Assembly (NCBI GenBank): GCA_937868035.1
Contig: CALMLK010000443.1
Location: 1-9,378, forward strand
Direction of reading: 5' to 3'
Source: an uncultured Alphaproteobacteria bacterium
GTDB lineage: Bacteria > Pseudomonadota > Alphaproteobacteria > Rhizobiales > Aestuariivirgaceae
Length of the DNA stretch: 9,378 bases
Both the position numbers and the translations under genes were made by a program. This document shows, one piece after another, positions 1-6,600 of this stretch (within the stretch, counting starts at the first letter, position 1; every line of letters begins with the position of its first letter). Below the pieces are notes generated by a model, which saw only the letters and a program-made list of their open reading frames with translations, did not search any database and was not told the origin of the DNA.

Positions 1-575
1 GCCGAGAGGGCGTTGACGCGGATGTTCTTGGGGCCAAGGTCAGCGGCCATGTAGCGGACGGAGGCTTCGAGTGCCGCTTTTGCCACGCCCATGACGTTGT
101 AATGGGGCATCCACTTTTCCGCACCGTAGTAGGTGAGGGTAATCATCGAGCCGCCTTCGGTCATCAGTTTTTCGGCGCGCTGCGCCACGGCGGTGAAGCT
201 GTAGCAGGAAATATTCAGCGACTTGTCGAAGTTGCCCGCCGTGGTGTCGACGTAGCGGCCTTCCAGTTCGTTCTTGTCGGCGAAGGCGATGGCGTGGACG
301 AGGAAGTCCAGCTTGCTCCAGGTCTTTTCGATTTCGGAGAAGGTGGCGTCGATGGACGCGGTGTCGGTCACGTCGCAGGGTACCACGATCTTCGAGGACA
401 CTTCCGCGGCGAGAGGCTCCACGCGCTTCTTCAAAGCGTCCCCCTGATAGGTGAAGGCGAGTTCGGCGCCCTGGTCCGCGCACGACTTGGCAATGCCCCA
501 GGCAATTGACCGGTTATTCGCCACACCCATGATCAGGCCCCGCCTGCCTGTCAACAAACCCTTGTTATTGCTCAT
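1..575 (-). CDS. fabI: Enoyl-[acyl-carrier-protein] reductase (NADH) FabI, N-terminal 191 residues, cut by the window edge
   Basis: FabI catalyses the last step of each fatty-acid elongation cycle, reducing trans-2-enoyl-ACP with NAD(P)H in the cytoplasm. The minus-strand frame from the ATG at 573-575 runs open to base 1, giving 191 residues that begin [20 protein letters not shown]. The FabI-type nucleotide-binding motif [11 protein letters not shown] is at residues 17-27. The atypical SDR catalytic set is present: Tyr149 (position of E. coli Tyr146), Tyr159 and Lys166 in a Tyr-x6-Lys arrangement within [13 protein letters not shown]. The visible part ends at IRVNALS, so roughly the last 80 residues, including the substrate-binding loop, are missing. 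A weak GGAC lies about 12 nt upstream of the ATG. The gene is divergent from pdxH across a 164-bp gap. Family assignment is firm; which fabI paralogue this is cannot be decided here. Confidence 0.96.
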   Translation of the reverse strand, partial: MSNNKGLLTGRRGLIMGVANNRSIAWGIAKSCADQGAELAFTYQGDALKKRVEPLAAEVSSKIVVPCDVTDTASIDATFSEIEKTWSKLDFLVHAIAFADKNELEGRYVDTTAGNFDKSLNISCYSFTAVAQRAEKLMTEGGSMITLTYYGAEKWMPHYNVMGVAKAALEASVRYMAADLGPKNIRVNALS

Positions 576-637
576 TTTTTCAGATCGTCCGCGCTGTGTG
601 GCTGTGTTTCCGCGTCTATTGGCACAAAGTCTGGAAA

Positions 638-653
638 CAATCCAGTTGGATTG
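638..653. promoter_or_regulatory. Perfect 7+2+7 dyad in the fabI/pdxH divergent gap (candidate operator)
   Basis: CAATCCA at 638-644 and its exact reverse complement TGGATTG at 647-653 are separated by GT. The site is 62 bp from the fabI ATG and 86 bp from the chosen pdxH ATG, where an operator for either or both genes could sit. On the minus strand a poor TTGTTT hexamer (635-640) overlaps its left arm, but no convincing -10 follows. The dyad is seen directly; its role as an operator is inference, and I cannot name a regulator. Confidence 0.4.
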
Positions 654-739
654 CGGCACTCTGGCACATGGGGTGGCATGACGAATTTCCATGGCGCTGG
701 CGCTTCCGGCCTGCCGCTTTGGCGCGTAAGGTCTGTGTC

Positions 740-1372
740 ATGAGCCTCAGCGAATTGTCCACCCTCACCGCCTCCCTCGGCTTCACCGAGCGCAATGATC
801 CCTTCAAGCTGTTTGCCGAATGGATGGAGGACGCCAAGAAGTCCGAACCCAATGATCCCGATGCCATGTCGGTGGCGACGGTCGATGAAGACGGGCTGCC
901 GAACGTGCGCATGGTCCTGCTCAAGGATTTCAGCGAGCGAGGGTTTGTCTTCTACACCAACTTCGAAAGCCAGAAGGGTCACGAGATCCTCGCCACGGGC
1001 AAGGCCGCGCTGTGTTTCCACTGGAAGACGCTGCGGCGGCAGGTGCGGGTGCGCGGTCTCGTCGAGACCGTCAGCGACGCCGAGGCCGACGCCTATTACA
1101 ATTCACGCGCGCGAGACAGCCGCATCGGTGCCTGGGCCTCGCAGCAATCGCGGCCCCTCAAGGCCCGCTTCGAGCTGGAGACGGCCGTTGCCATGGCAGC
1201 GGCCCGCTATGCGCTCGGAGAGGTGCCGCGGCCGCCCTATTGGTCGGGCTTCCGGGTGCGGCCGCTTTCCATCGAATTCTGGCATGACCGTCCCTTCCGG
1301 TTGCATGACCGCGTGGTGTTCCGCCGCGAAAAGCCTGATGGCGAGTTCAGCAAGGCGCGCCTATATCCCTGA
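740..1372 (+). CDS. pdxH: Pyridoxamine/pyridoxine 5'-phosphate oxidase PdxH
   Basis: PdxH is the FMN-dependent oxidase that converts pyridoxine or pyridoxamine 5'-phosphate to pyridoxal 5'-phosphate (PLP), the last step of de novo and salvage vitamin B6 synthesis, in the cytoplasm. The 210-residue product is close to the E. coli length (218). Visible family motifs are RMVLLK at 57-62 (FMN site), YTNFESQKG at 72-80, WSGFRVRP at 168-175, IEFW at 178-181, and the C-terminal RLHDR (187-191) with a terminal RLYP. The ATG at 740 is preferred because a TAAGG lies 8 nt upstream and the protein starts where rhizobial PdxH proteins start. The frame extends upstream to a GTG at 596, but that stretch is Trp-rich, unlike the family, and lies in the promoter gap. 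It is the first gene of a tight unit: the SDR gene starts 3 nt after its stop. Confidence 0.96.
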   Translation: MSLSELSTLTASLGFTERNDPFKLFAEWMEDAKKSEPNDPDAMSVATVDEDGLPNVRMVLLKDFSERGFVFYTNFESQKGHEILATGKAALCFHWKTLRRQVRVRGLVETVSDAEADAYYNSRARDSRIGAWASQQSRPLKARFELETAVAMAAARYALGEVPRPPYWSGFRVRPLSIEFWHDRPFRLHDRVVFRREKPDGEFSKARLYP

Positions 1373-1375
1373 GCC

Positions 1376-2119
1376 ATGACAGACACGCGCAAGACTCTCA
1401 TCCTCACCGGCGCCTCGCGGGGTATCGGCCACGCCACCGTGAAACGCTTCTCCACGGCGGGTTGGCGCGTCATCACCTGTTCCAGGCAACCCTTCCCCGA
1501 GGATTGTCCGTGGGATGCAGGCCCGGAAGACCACATCGTGGTGGATCTCGCGTCCTCCGACGATACGCACAAAGCCATCGATGTCATGCGCGAGAAGCTG
1601 AAGGCGCAAGGCTCGCGCCTCGATGCGCTGGTCAACAATGCCGCCATCAGCCCCAAGCTCGCGGGCGGCGCGCGGATGAACTCCATCGACACGAGCGAAG
1701 ACGACTGGAAGACGGTGTTCCAGATCAACTTCTTCGCACCGATCATGCTGGCGCGCGGATTGCTGGACGAATTGAAGATGGCCAAGGGCGCCGTCGTCAA
1801 CGTGACGTCCATCGCCGGCTCGAAGGTGCATCCCTTTGCCGGTGCCGCCTACTCCACATCGAAGGCGGCGCTGGCCTCGCTCACCCGCGAGATGGCCCAT
1901 GACTTCGGTCCGCATGGGGTGCGCGTCAATGCGATTTCTCCTGGCGAGATCGAGACGAGCATTCTCTCGCCCGGCACGGAGAAGATCATCCCGCAGATTC
2001 CGCTGCATCGCCTTGGCCAGCCGGAGGAGGTGGCGAAGGCCATCTACTTCCTGTGCACGGATGCCTCGTCGTATGTGAGCGGTGCCGAACTTCACATCAA
2101 CGGCGGACAGCATGTCTAA
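1376..2119 (+). CDS. Short-chain dehydrogenase/reductase (SDR), classical type, substrate unknown
   Basis: This is a 247-residue cytoplasmic Rossmann-fold oxidoreductase of the classical SDR family. It has TGASRGIG at 11-18, NNAA at 87-90, Asn118, Ser145 and the catalytic pair Tyr159-x3-Lys163, then SPG at 188-190 and the C-terminal dimer segment ending INGGQHV. Arg15 in the glycine motif and Arg37 just after the second strand suggest NADP(H) rather than NAD(H); this is inference. The loop at about 38-55 is longer than in FabG-like proteins. It starts 3 nt after the pdxH stop and its last 8 nt overlap the start of the next gene, so it is very likely translated with both. The similarity to FabG does not prove a fatty-acid role. 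The setting would fit a carbonyl or B6-related substrate, but the sequence does not show it. Confidence 0.92.
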   Translation: MTDTRKTLILTGASRGIGHATVKRFSTAGWRVITCSRQPFPEDCPWDAGPEDHIVVDLASSDDTHKAIDVMREKLKAQGSRLDALVNNAAISPKLAGGARMNSIDTSEDDWKTVFQINFFAPIMLARGLLDELKMAKGAVVNVTSIAGSKVHPFAGAAYSTSKAALASLTREMAHDFGPHGVRVNAISPGEIETSILSPGTEKIIPQIPLHRLGQPEEVAKAIYFLCTDASSYVSGAELHINGGQHV

Positions 2120-3257
2120 CGAAAAGCCCCGGCCCGAAACCATTGCCGCCCACGCGCTGCGGGCCATTGAACCGGTGACTGGCGCGGTCGTGCCGCCCAT
2201 CTACTTGTCATCCACCTATGCGCGCGACGAGAACTACGAGAAGCGTGTGCCGGATGATTACCAGCGCGGTGGCAATCCCACGCTCTCGCAGGCCGAGTCG
2301 GTGCTGGCGGCGCTGGAGCAGGGCACGGGATGCCTGCTCTATCCATCGGGCGTTGCGGCGATCTTTGCGCTCGTCGAAACCGTGCCGGTGGGCGGGCATG
2401 TGATCGCTCCCATCAACATGTATTACGGCGTGCGGGCATGGATGAAGACGCTCGCCGAAAAGGGCCGGATCAGCCTGTCACTCATCGACATGACGGTGCC
2501 GGGCGCCATCGCCGGTGCTGCGCGGCCCGGCAAGACCGATCTCGTGTGGATCGAAACGCCGTCAAACCCGACGTGGGATGTGATCGACATTGCGGCTGCC
2601 GCTGCGGCCGCCCATGAGGTGGGCGCCATTCTCGGCGTCGATGCCACGGCGACGGCCGCCGTCACCACCCATCCGCTCGCACTCGGCGCGGACTATGTGT
2701 TTCATTCCGTCACCAAATATCTCAACGGCCATTCCGATGTGCTGGCGGGGACGCTCATCACGCGCGATCTGAACGAGCGCTGGGCCCTGTTGCAGGCGCT
2801 GCGCACAAAGACCGGGGCACCGCTGGCGCCCTTCGAATGCTGGCTGCTGATGCGCGGACTGCGGACGCTTTTCATCCGCTATCGCGAAGCCTCCGCCAGC
2901 GCCAAGGCCATCGCCCGGCATTTCTCCAGTCACGCGAAGGTGGAGCGCGTGCTCTATCCTGGACTTGCCACCCATCCAGGCTACGAAATCGCGCGCCGCC
3001 AGATGACGGATGGTTTCGGCGGCATGATGAGCCTTGTCCTGCGCACGGATTTCGACGGTGCCAAGCGCTTCTGCACCTTGCTCAAGGTCATCACCCCCGC
3101 CACCTCGCTGGGTGGCCCGGAAAGCCTCGCGGAACATCGCAAGCTGATCGAAGGGCCGGACAGTCCCGTGCCCGACAATCTGGTGCGTCTCTCCATCGGG
3201 CTTGAAAACGTCAACGACCTGATTGCGGATATCTCACAGGCGCTCGATCAACTTTAA
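2112..3257 (+). CDS. PLP-dependent trans-sulfuration family enzyme (cystathionine gamma-synthase/beta-lyase-like)
   Basis: This 381-residue protein belongs to the Cys/Met metabolism fold-type I PLP enzymes (MetB/MetC/MetZ/CGL family), acting on sulfur amino acids such as cystathionine or O-acyl-homoserine. Seen motifs are YQRGGNPT at 50-57 (family YSRxxNPT), Tyr105-Gly106, SNP at 151-153, Asp177 for the PLP ring nitrogen, HSVTKYLNGHS with the Schiff-base Lys202, SLGGPESLAEH at 332-342, and RLSIGLEN with carboxylate-binding Arg359. Some motifs deviate: the usual VDNTFATP reads VDATATAA, and YGGT is shortened to YGVR. MetB and MetC functions are therefore not separable here, and no symbol is given. 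The ATG at 2112 is chosen over the one at 2082: it has GGCGGA 4 nt upstream and overlaps the SDR stop by only 8 nt. Co-transcription with pdxH would link PLP supply to a PLP enzyme. Confidence 0.9.
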   Translation: MSNEKPRPETIAAHALRAIEPVTGAVVPPIYLSSTYARDENYEKRVPDDYQRGGNPTLSQAESVLAALEQGTGCLLYPSGVAAIFALVETVPVGGHVIAPINMYYGVRAWMKTLAEKGRISLSLIDMTVPGAIAGAARPGKTDLVWIETPSNPTWDVIDIAAAAAAAHEVGAILGVDATATAAVTTHPLALGADYVFHSVTKYLNGHSDVLAGTLITRDLNERWALLQALRTKTGAPLAPFECWLLMRGLRTLFIRYREASASAKAIARHFSSHAKVERVLYPGLATHPGYEIARRQMTDGFGGMMSLVLRTDFDGAKRFCTLLKVITPATSLGGPESLAEHRKLIEGPDSPVPDNLVRLSIGLENVNDLIADISQALDQL

Positions 3258-3347
3258 GGCGAACCTGTCTGAGATTTAATGTTGCGGAGCGACGGAAATC
3301 GCGCCGCCCGGGCGTCTTAAGAGCACTTCAACAAACGGAGTGTTTTC

Positions 3348-4115
3348 ATGAAAACCCCTGCAAAAATCCTCACGGGCCTTCTCCTCGGTGCCTCGGCCCT
3401 CGCGGCCGGTTCCGTATTTGCCCAGAACGCAACGCCTCCCGCACCGCCGCCCGCCGTCCAGCAGGGCACGCCGGGACCCGGTCCCGCGGACATGCCCGGC
3501 CCCGATGGCATGAATGGCGGACCCGACATGAATGACGGCCAGATGGGCCAGGCTGATGACGGCTGGGGCTGGTGGGGACACAGCCGCCATCACGGCTGGG
3601 GCCATGGCCAGGGCAATGACGGACGCTGGGGCTGGAACGGCGGCGACGGCGACCGCGCCGACAATGGCGGCGATGACGGTTACAACGGCCGCATGGGCCG
3701 TGGTCACGGCAGGCACGGCATGATGCGTGGCGGCATGATGCTCGACGCCAACAATGACGGCGTGATCGGCGAGGAAGAAGCCGCAACGCTGGCCGACCGC
3801 TTCTTCATGCGCCTTGATGACAACAACGACGCCACGCTCAGCGAAGCCGAGTTCACGACCCGGGGCGGACGCGGTGAACATCGCGGCATGCACAGGGGCA
3901 TGGGCTGGCGGGCCTGGTTCGGCCTGAGCCAGGACGAGGCTGATGCCGTCGCCAAGGTGCGCAAGGACAAGTTCGCCGCCCTCGATACCGACAAGAACGC
4001 AAGCCTGAGCAAGGCCGAGTTCTTCGCCGACGCAAAGACGCGCCTTGCGGCGCTCGACAGCGACAAGGATGGCAAGGTGACGGTCTGGGAATTCCGGGCG
4101 CAGTCCGCCAACTGA
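3348..4115 (+). CDS. Exported EF-hand protein with four Ca2+-binding loops and a Gly/His/Trp/Asp-rich linker
   Basis: A 255-residue exported protein. A signal peptide spans about 1-25, with positive MKTPAK, a hydrophobic core and likely cleavage after VFA (Ala25). Residues 26-65 are Pro/Gly-rich and 72-128 are very rich in Gly, Trp, His, Asp and Met. Four 12-residue EF-hand loops follow: 133-144 (D-N-D-G...E), 157-168 (D-N-D-A...E), 213-224 (D-D-N-A...E) and 237-248 (D-D-D-G...E). All keep the acidic 1, 3, 5 and 12 pattern or Asn equivalents; loops 2 and 3 have Ala instead of Gly at position 6. It should bind calcium in the periplasm or outside the cell. The His/Met-rich linker might bind another metal, which is inference. 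CGGAG lies 7 nt before the ATG. It stands alone, 90 bp after the previous gene, and ends at a strong terminator. I do not recognise a named family. Confidence 0.88.
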   Translation: MKTPAKILTGLLLGASALAAGSVFAQNATPPAPPPAVQQGTPGPGPADMPGPDGMNGGPDMNDGQMGQADDGWGWWGHSRHHGWGHGQGNDGRWGWNGGDGDRADNGGDDGYNGRMGRGHGRHGMMRGGMMLDANNDGVIGEEEAATLADRFFMRLDDNNDATLSEAEFTTRGGRGEHRGMHRGMGWRAWFGLSQDEADAVAKVRKDKFAALDTDKNASLSKAEFFADAKTRLAALDSDKDGKVTVWEFRAQSAN

Positions 4116-4131
4116 TTGACAGGAGCCACGG

Positions 4132-4165
4132 AAAAGGGAGGGCAGCAGTGCTGCCCTCCCTTTTT
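4132..4165. terminator. Bidirectional intrinsic terminator between two convergent genes
   Basis: A GGGAGGGCAGC arm starting at 4136 pairs perfectly with GCTGCCCTCCC ending at 4160, around a very short loop. The stem is extended by four A-T pairs (AAAA 4132-4135, TTTT 4161-4164). On the plus strand it ends in five T's (4161-4165), closing the EF-hand gene 16 nt after its stop. On the minus strand the AAAA gives four U's, so it can also stop the barrel gene, whose stop is at 4178-4180. Confidence 0.93.
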
Positions 4166-4177
4166 CATGTGTGCAGC

Positions 4178-4903
4178 TCAGAATTTCAAATTGAAGCCGA
4201 TACGCAGGAGATCGCCTGCGGTCTTCAGCTTGAAGGAACAGGTGGCGCTGCCGCCGCAGTAGTTGGCGGGCGGGCCGCCGCCGAAGCGGAAGTTGGTGGC
4301 ATTTTCCGTCTCTGAACCGAGATCGAAATGCAGGTATTCCAGTTTCACGGAGGCGGAGTCGGTCACGGCATATTCGACGCCAGCGCCCGCGGCCCAGCCG
4401 ACCCGCATGTTCGATCCCGTGTCGAGGCCGAAGGTGCCGCCATTGTCGTACCAGTGGGTGCCGATGTCACCGAAGGCAAGGCCTCCCGTTCCGTAGACGA
4501 GGAAGCGGTCTGCTGCGAAACCGGCGCGCAGGCGCAAGGTGCCGAGGAAGCCACCGTCGCTTTCCACGTGGTTGTCGAAGGGTGCGCTCACCGTGGTGCC
4601 GGTGTCGCTGCCGCCGACATAGTTGATGTCCGTCTCGACGCCACCCACCAGGCTGTTGGACTGCCAGTTGTAGCCGAGCTGCGCGCCGCCCACGAATGCG
4701 CCACCGTCAGCGTTGATCGTTTCGCCGTCGATGACGGTCCAGCCGTCAATGTCGGTTCCGGATGTATCGGTCCAGGCGTAACCAGCGTTGAGGCCGGCGT
4801 ACACCCCGGTCCAGTCATAGCCTGGGTCCGGAATGAAATCGGCGGCATGTGCGACCTGTGACATCGCGAAAACCGCAACGGCGGCCAAAAGATACGTCTT
4901 CAT
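4178..4903 (-). CDS. Outer-membrane beta-barrel protein (Omp25/31, RopB-like porin family)
   Basis: A 241-residue predicted outer-membrane barrel. The signal peptide is residues 1-20 (MKTYLLAAVAVF..., cleavage after AHA), followed by ADFIP and a first strand WTGVYAGLNAGYAW (31-44), which is typical of rhizobial and Brucella Omp25/Omp31-like proteins. Alternating-hydrophobicity strands follow (for example GAQLGYNW, FLGTLRLRAGF, VGWAAGAGVEYAV, SVKLEYLHFDL). The protein ends in LRIGFNLKF with the terminal Phe used for barrel assembly. Cys216 and Cys222 lie in one predicted loop and could form a disulfide. The ATG at 4901-4903 is chosen because AGGAG (4910-4914) lies 6 nt upstream. A TTG six bases further out is in frame but touches this Shine-Dalgarno. 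It is monocistronic and converges on the shared terminator. In this family such proteins are abundant structural porin-like proteins; exact function is unknown. Confidence 0.9.
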   Translation of the reverse strand: MKTYLLAAVAVFAMSQVAHAADFIPDPGYDWTGVYAGLNAGYAWTDTSGTDIDGWTVIDGETINADGGAFVGGAQLGYNWQSNSLVGGVETDINYVGGSDTGTTVSAPFDNHVESDGGFLGTLRLRAGFAADRFLVYGTGGLAFGDIGTHWYDNGGTFGLDTGSNMRVGWAAGAGVEYAVTDSASVKLEYLHFDLGSETENATNFRFGGGPPANYCGGSATCSFKLKTAGDLLRIGFNLKF

Positions 4904-5054
4904 GATCAACTCCTGCCAAACGTCCCCAGTGGCAGAAGGCTGCGCCCGCCCTTTTTCAGCCGCAATGGCGCAAGCGTTGTGATTGCTGTTTTCAGGCGGT
5001 GCCGTGGCAGAAGTGCATCACGCAAAAGCCGGTGCGACTCCACGAAAGTTTTAT

Positions 5055-5066
5055 TCCGTATACGGA
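5055..5066. promoter_or_regulatory. 12-bp perfect palindrome TCCGTATACGGA
   Basis: TCCGTATACGGA is self-complementary over all 12 bases and lies in the 218-bp gap between the aminotransferase stop and the barrel gene, about 150 bp upstream of the latter's ATG. A GTATAC core is common in operators of GntR-type regulators. That resemblance is the only reason to call it an operator, and no regulator gene is nearby. Confidence 0.3.
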
Positions 5067-5070
5067 GATT

Positions 5071-5106
5071 CAGGTGGCGGTTGAGTGCTGCTCGCTCCGC
5101 CACCTG
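5071..5106 (-). terminator. Inverted repeat after the aminotransferase gene, possible terminator hairpin
   Basis: CAGGTGGCGG (5071-5080) and CCGCCACCTG (5097-5106) are exact reverse complements, giving a 10-bp stem with a 16-nt loop. On the minus strand it begins 15 nt after the aminotransferase stop, where a terminator is expected. There is no U-run behind it: the next bases are AATCTCCG and then the 12-bp palindrome. It may therefore be an RNA-stabilising or Rho-dependent 3' hairpin, or part of the barrel gene's control region. Confidence 0.5.
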
Positions 5107-5121
5107 TGATATTATGGAACA

Positions 5122-6507
5122 TCAACTGGTCCGCAGGTTTTCCTTGCGGACATGGCCTTCAAGCTGGTCGAGGCCCTTTTCCACGATGTCGAACATGGCG
5201 TGCACCTCTTCCGTCGTGATGATGAGCGGCGGACAGAAGGCAATCGTATCCTGCACGTTGCGGACAATGAGGCCGAGGTCCTCCATCATCTTCAAGGCCA
5301 TGGGACCGACGCCCTTCTTGAAGTCGAAGCTGCGCTTGGTCTTCTTGTCGGCCACCAGTTCAACAGCACCGATCAGCCCGTCGCCGCGGGCCTCGCCCAC
5401 CAGCGGGTGGTCGGCCAGTGCCTTCAGGCGGGCCTGGAAGACATTCGACACCTTGGCGGCGTTCTCGATCACCTTGTCGCGCTCGTAGATCTCGATCACC
5501 TTCAGGGCGATGGCGCAACCCACGGGATGGGCCGTGTAGGTGTAGCCGTGGCCGAAGGTTCCCAGCTTTCTGCTCTGATCGAGCATGGCCTGATAGAGGT
5601 CTTCCTCGATGGTCAAGGCCGAAAGCGGGAAGTAGGCGGAGGTGAGGGCCTTCGCCATGGTGATGGACTGGGCCTTCATCTTGTAGGTCTGCGTGCCGAA
5701 CCAGTTGCCCGTGCGGCCGAAGCCACAGATCACTTCGTCGGCGATGAAGCGCACGTCGTACTTCTGCAGCACCTCGCCAATCTTGTCGAAGTAGGTCTTC
5801 GGCGGGGTGATGACGCCGCCCGCGCCCATGATGGGCTCGGCGATGAAGCCCGCCACCGTGTCCGGCCCCTCGCGCAGGATCATGTCTTCAAGATCCTTCG
5901 CCATGCGGGTGGAGAATTCCTCCTCGCTCTCGCCGTCCAGCGCGAAACGGTAGTGGTGCGGGCAGGAGGTGTGCAGCACGTTCTTGATGGGCAGGTCGAA
6001 ATCAGTGTGCACCCAGGGCAGGCCCGTGAGCGAGGCCGAGGCGATGGTGACACCGTGATAGGCGCGGATGCGGCTGATGATCTTCTTCTTCTCGGGCTTG
6101 CCGCGGGCGTTGTTGTAGTACCACGTCAACTTGATCTGCATGTCGTTGGCTTCGGAGCCGGACGAGCCGAACAGCACATTGGAGGTGGGGATCGGTGAGA
6201 TCTCCTTCAGCTTTTCGGAAAGTTCGATCAGTCCGTCGTGCGACTTGCCGGAGAAGGCGTGGGTGAAGGAGACGCGGCGCAGCGCCTCGGCGCCGGCTTC
6301 CGCCACTTCCGTGTTGCCGTAGCCGAGCGCCGTGCACCACAGGCCCGCCATGCCTTCGATGTAGCGCTTGCCCTTGTCGTCATAGAGGTAGATGCCGCGC
6401 CCCTCATTGAGGATGAGAGGGCCGGTCTCGCGGTGCCGCGCCAGGTTCGTGTAGGGATGAATGACCGTTTCAATATCGCGGACAGCCATGTTGGACAGTT
6501 TCGTCAT
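5122..6507 (-). CDS. Class III PLP-dependent omega-aminotransferase
   Basis: A 461-residue, full-length, cytoplasmic class III (subgroup II) aminotransferase. Members move a terminal amino group from an amine or omega-amino acid (putrescine, beta-alanine, GABA and similar) to pyruvate or another keto acid. Seen motifs are GLWCTALGYG (55-64), GSSGSEAND (114-122) for PLP phosphate, Tyr150-His151-Gly152 for ring stacking, Glu224, IADEVICGFGRTG with Asp257, Lys286 (Schiff base, in MAKALTSAYFP), and GHGYTYTAHP with Thr325 from the partner subunit. The pattern fits the SpuC / amine-pyruvate transaminase group better than ornithine or classic GABA enzymes, but the substrate is not settled. The ATG at 6505-6507 has AGGTGAGG 5 nt upstream and a second, perfect AGGAGGTGA 21 nt upstream. 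It is separated from the deacetylase gene upstream by 93 bp and may share its transcript. Confidence 0.93.
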   Translation of the reverse strand: MTKLSNMAVRDIETVIHPYTNLARHRETGPLILNEGRGIYLYDDKGKRYIEGMAGLWCTALGYGNTEVAEAGAEALRRVSFTHAFSGKSHDGLIELSEKLKEISPIPTSNVLFGSSGSEANDMQIKLTWYYNNARGKPEKKKIISRIRAYHGVTIASASLTGLPWVHTDFDLPIKNVLHTSCPHHYRFALDGESEEEFSTRMAKDLEDMILREGPDTVAGFIAEPIMGAGGVITPPKTYFDKIGEVLQKYDVRFIADEVICGFGRTGNWFGTQTYKMKAQSITMAKALTSAYFPLSALTIEEDLYQAMLDQSRKLGTFGHGYTYTAHPVGCAIALKVIEIYERDKVIENAAKVSNVFQARLKALADHPLVGEARGDGLIGAVELVADKKTKRSFDFKKGVGPMALKMMEDLGLIVRNVQDTIAFCPPLIITTEEVHAMFDIVEKGLDQLEGHVRKENLRTS

Positions 6508-6512
6508 GCGAA

Positions 6513-6537
6513 CCTCACCTGTTGAACGTCACCTCCT
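6513..6537 (-). promoter_or_regulatory. Tandem Shine-Dalgarno sequences before the aminotransferase ATG
   Basis: On the minus strand a perfect nine-base anti-16S match, AGGAGGTGA (6529-6537), precedes a second purine-rich site AGGTGAGG (6513-6520). The second is correctly placed 5 nt before the ATG; the first is 21 nt away and has no ATG of its own. It could act as a standby site, or serve a four-codon GTG leader (6504-6518) whose TGA overlaps the ATG. The sites are seen; the roles are inference. Confidence 0.5.
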
Positions 6538-6600
6538 GTAGCATGATTGCGATGCTGCGCAGGAGTCCAGTTTGGCCGCGCCTGCCCATGCAGAAAACGC

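Noticed and set aside
621..678. Two TGGCACA-N4-xTGG strings that resemble sigma-54 promoters
   Set aside because: Neither has the required GC of TTGC at the -12 position, so they do not fit the consensus.
596..739. N-terminal extension of PdxH from the GTG at 596 or the ATG at 668
   Set aside because: The added residues are Trp-rich and unlike PdxH, cover the divergent promoter gap and the dyad, and have no good ribosome site; the ATG at 740 does.
1361..2200. Long antisense frame opposite the SDR gene
   Set aside because: It is a shadow of the high-GC coding frame, rich in Arg, with no family motif, and the sense strand has a clear SDR.
3305..3314. CGCCCGGGCG palindrome after the trans-sulfuration gene as a terminator
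   Set aside because: A self-complementary 10-mer leaves no room for a loop, and only a short TCTT follows; readthrough or Rho-dependent ending cannot be excluded.
4328..4861. Antisense frame of 177 codons opposite the barrel gene
   Set aside because: The minus strand has a signal peptide, barrel strands, terminal Phe and a good ribosome site; the plus frame has none of these.
5152..6198. Antisense frame of 348 codons opposite the aminotransferase
   Set aside because: All class III aminotransferase motifs are on the minus strand; the plus frame is a codon-bias shadow rich in His, Arg and Gly.
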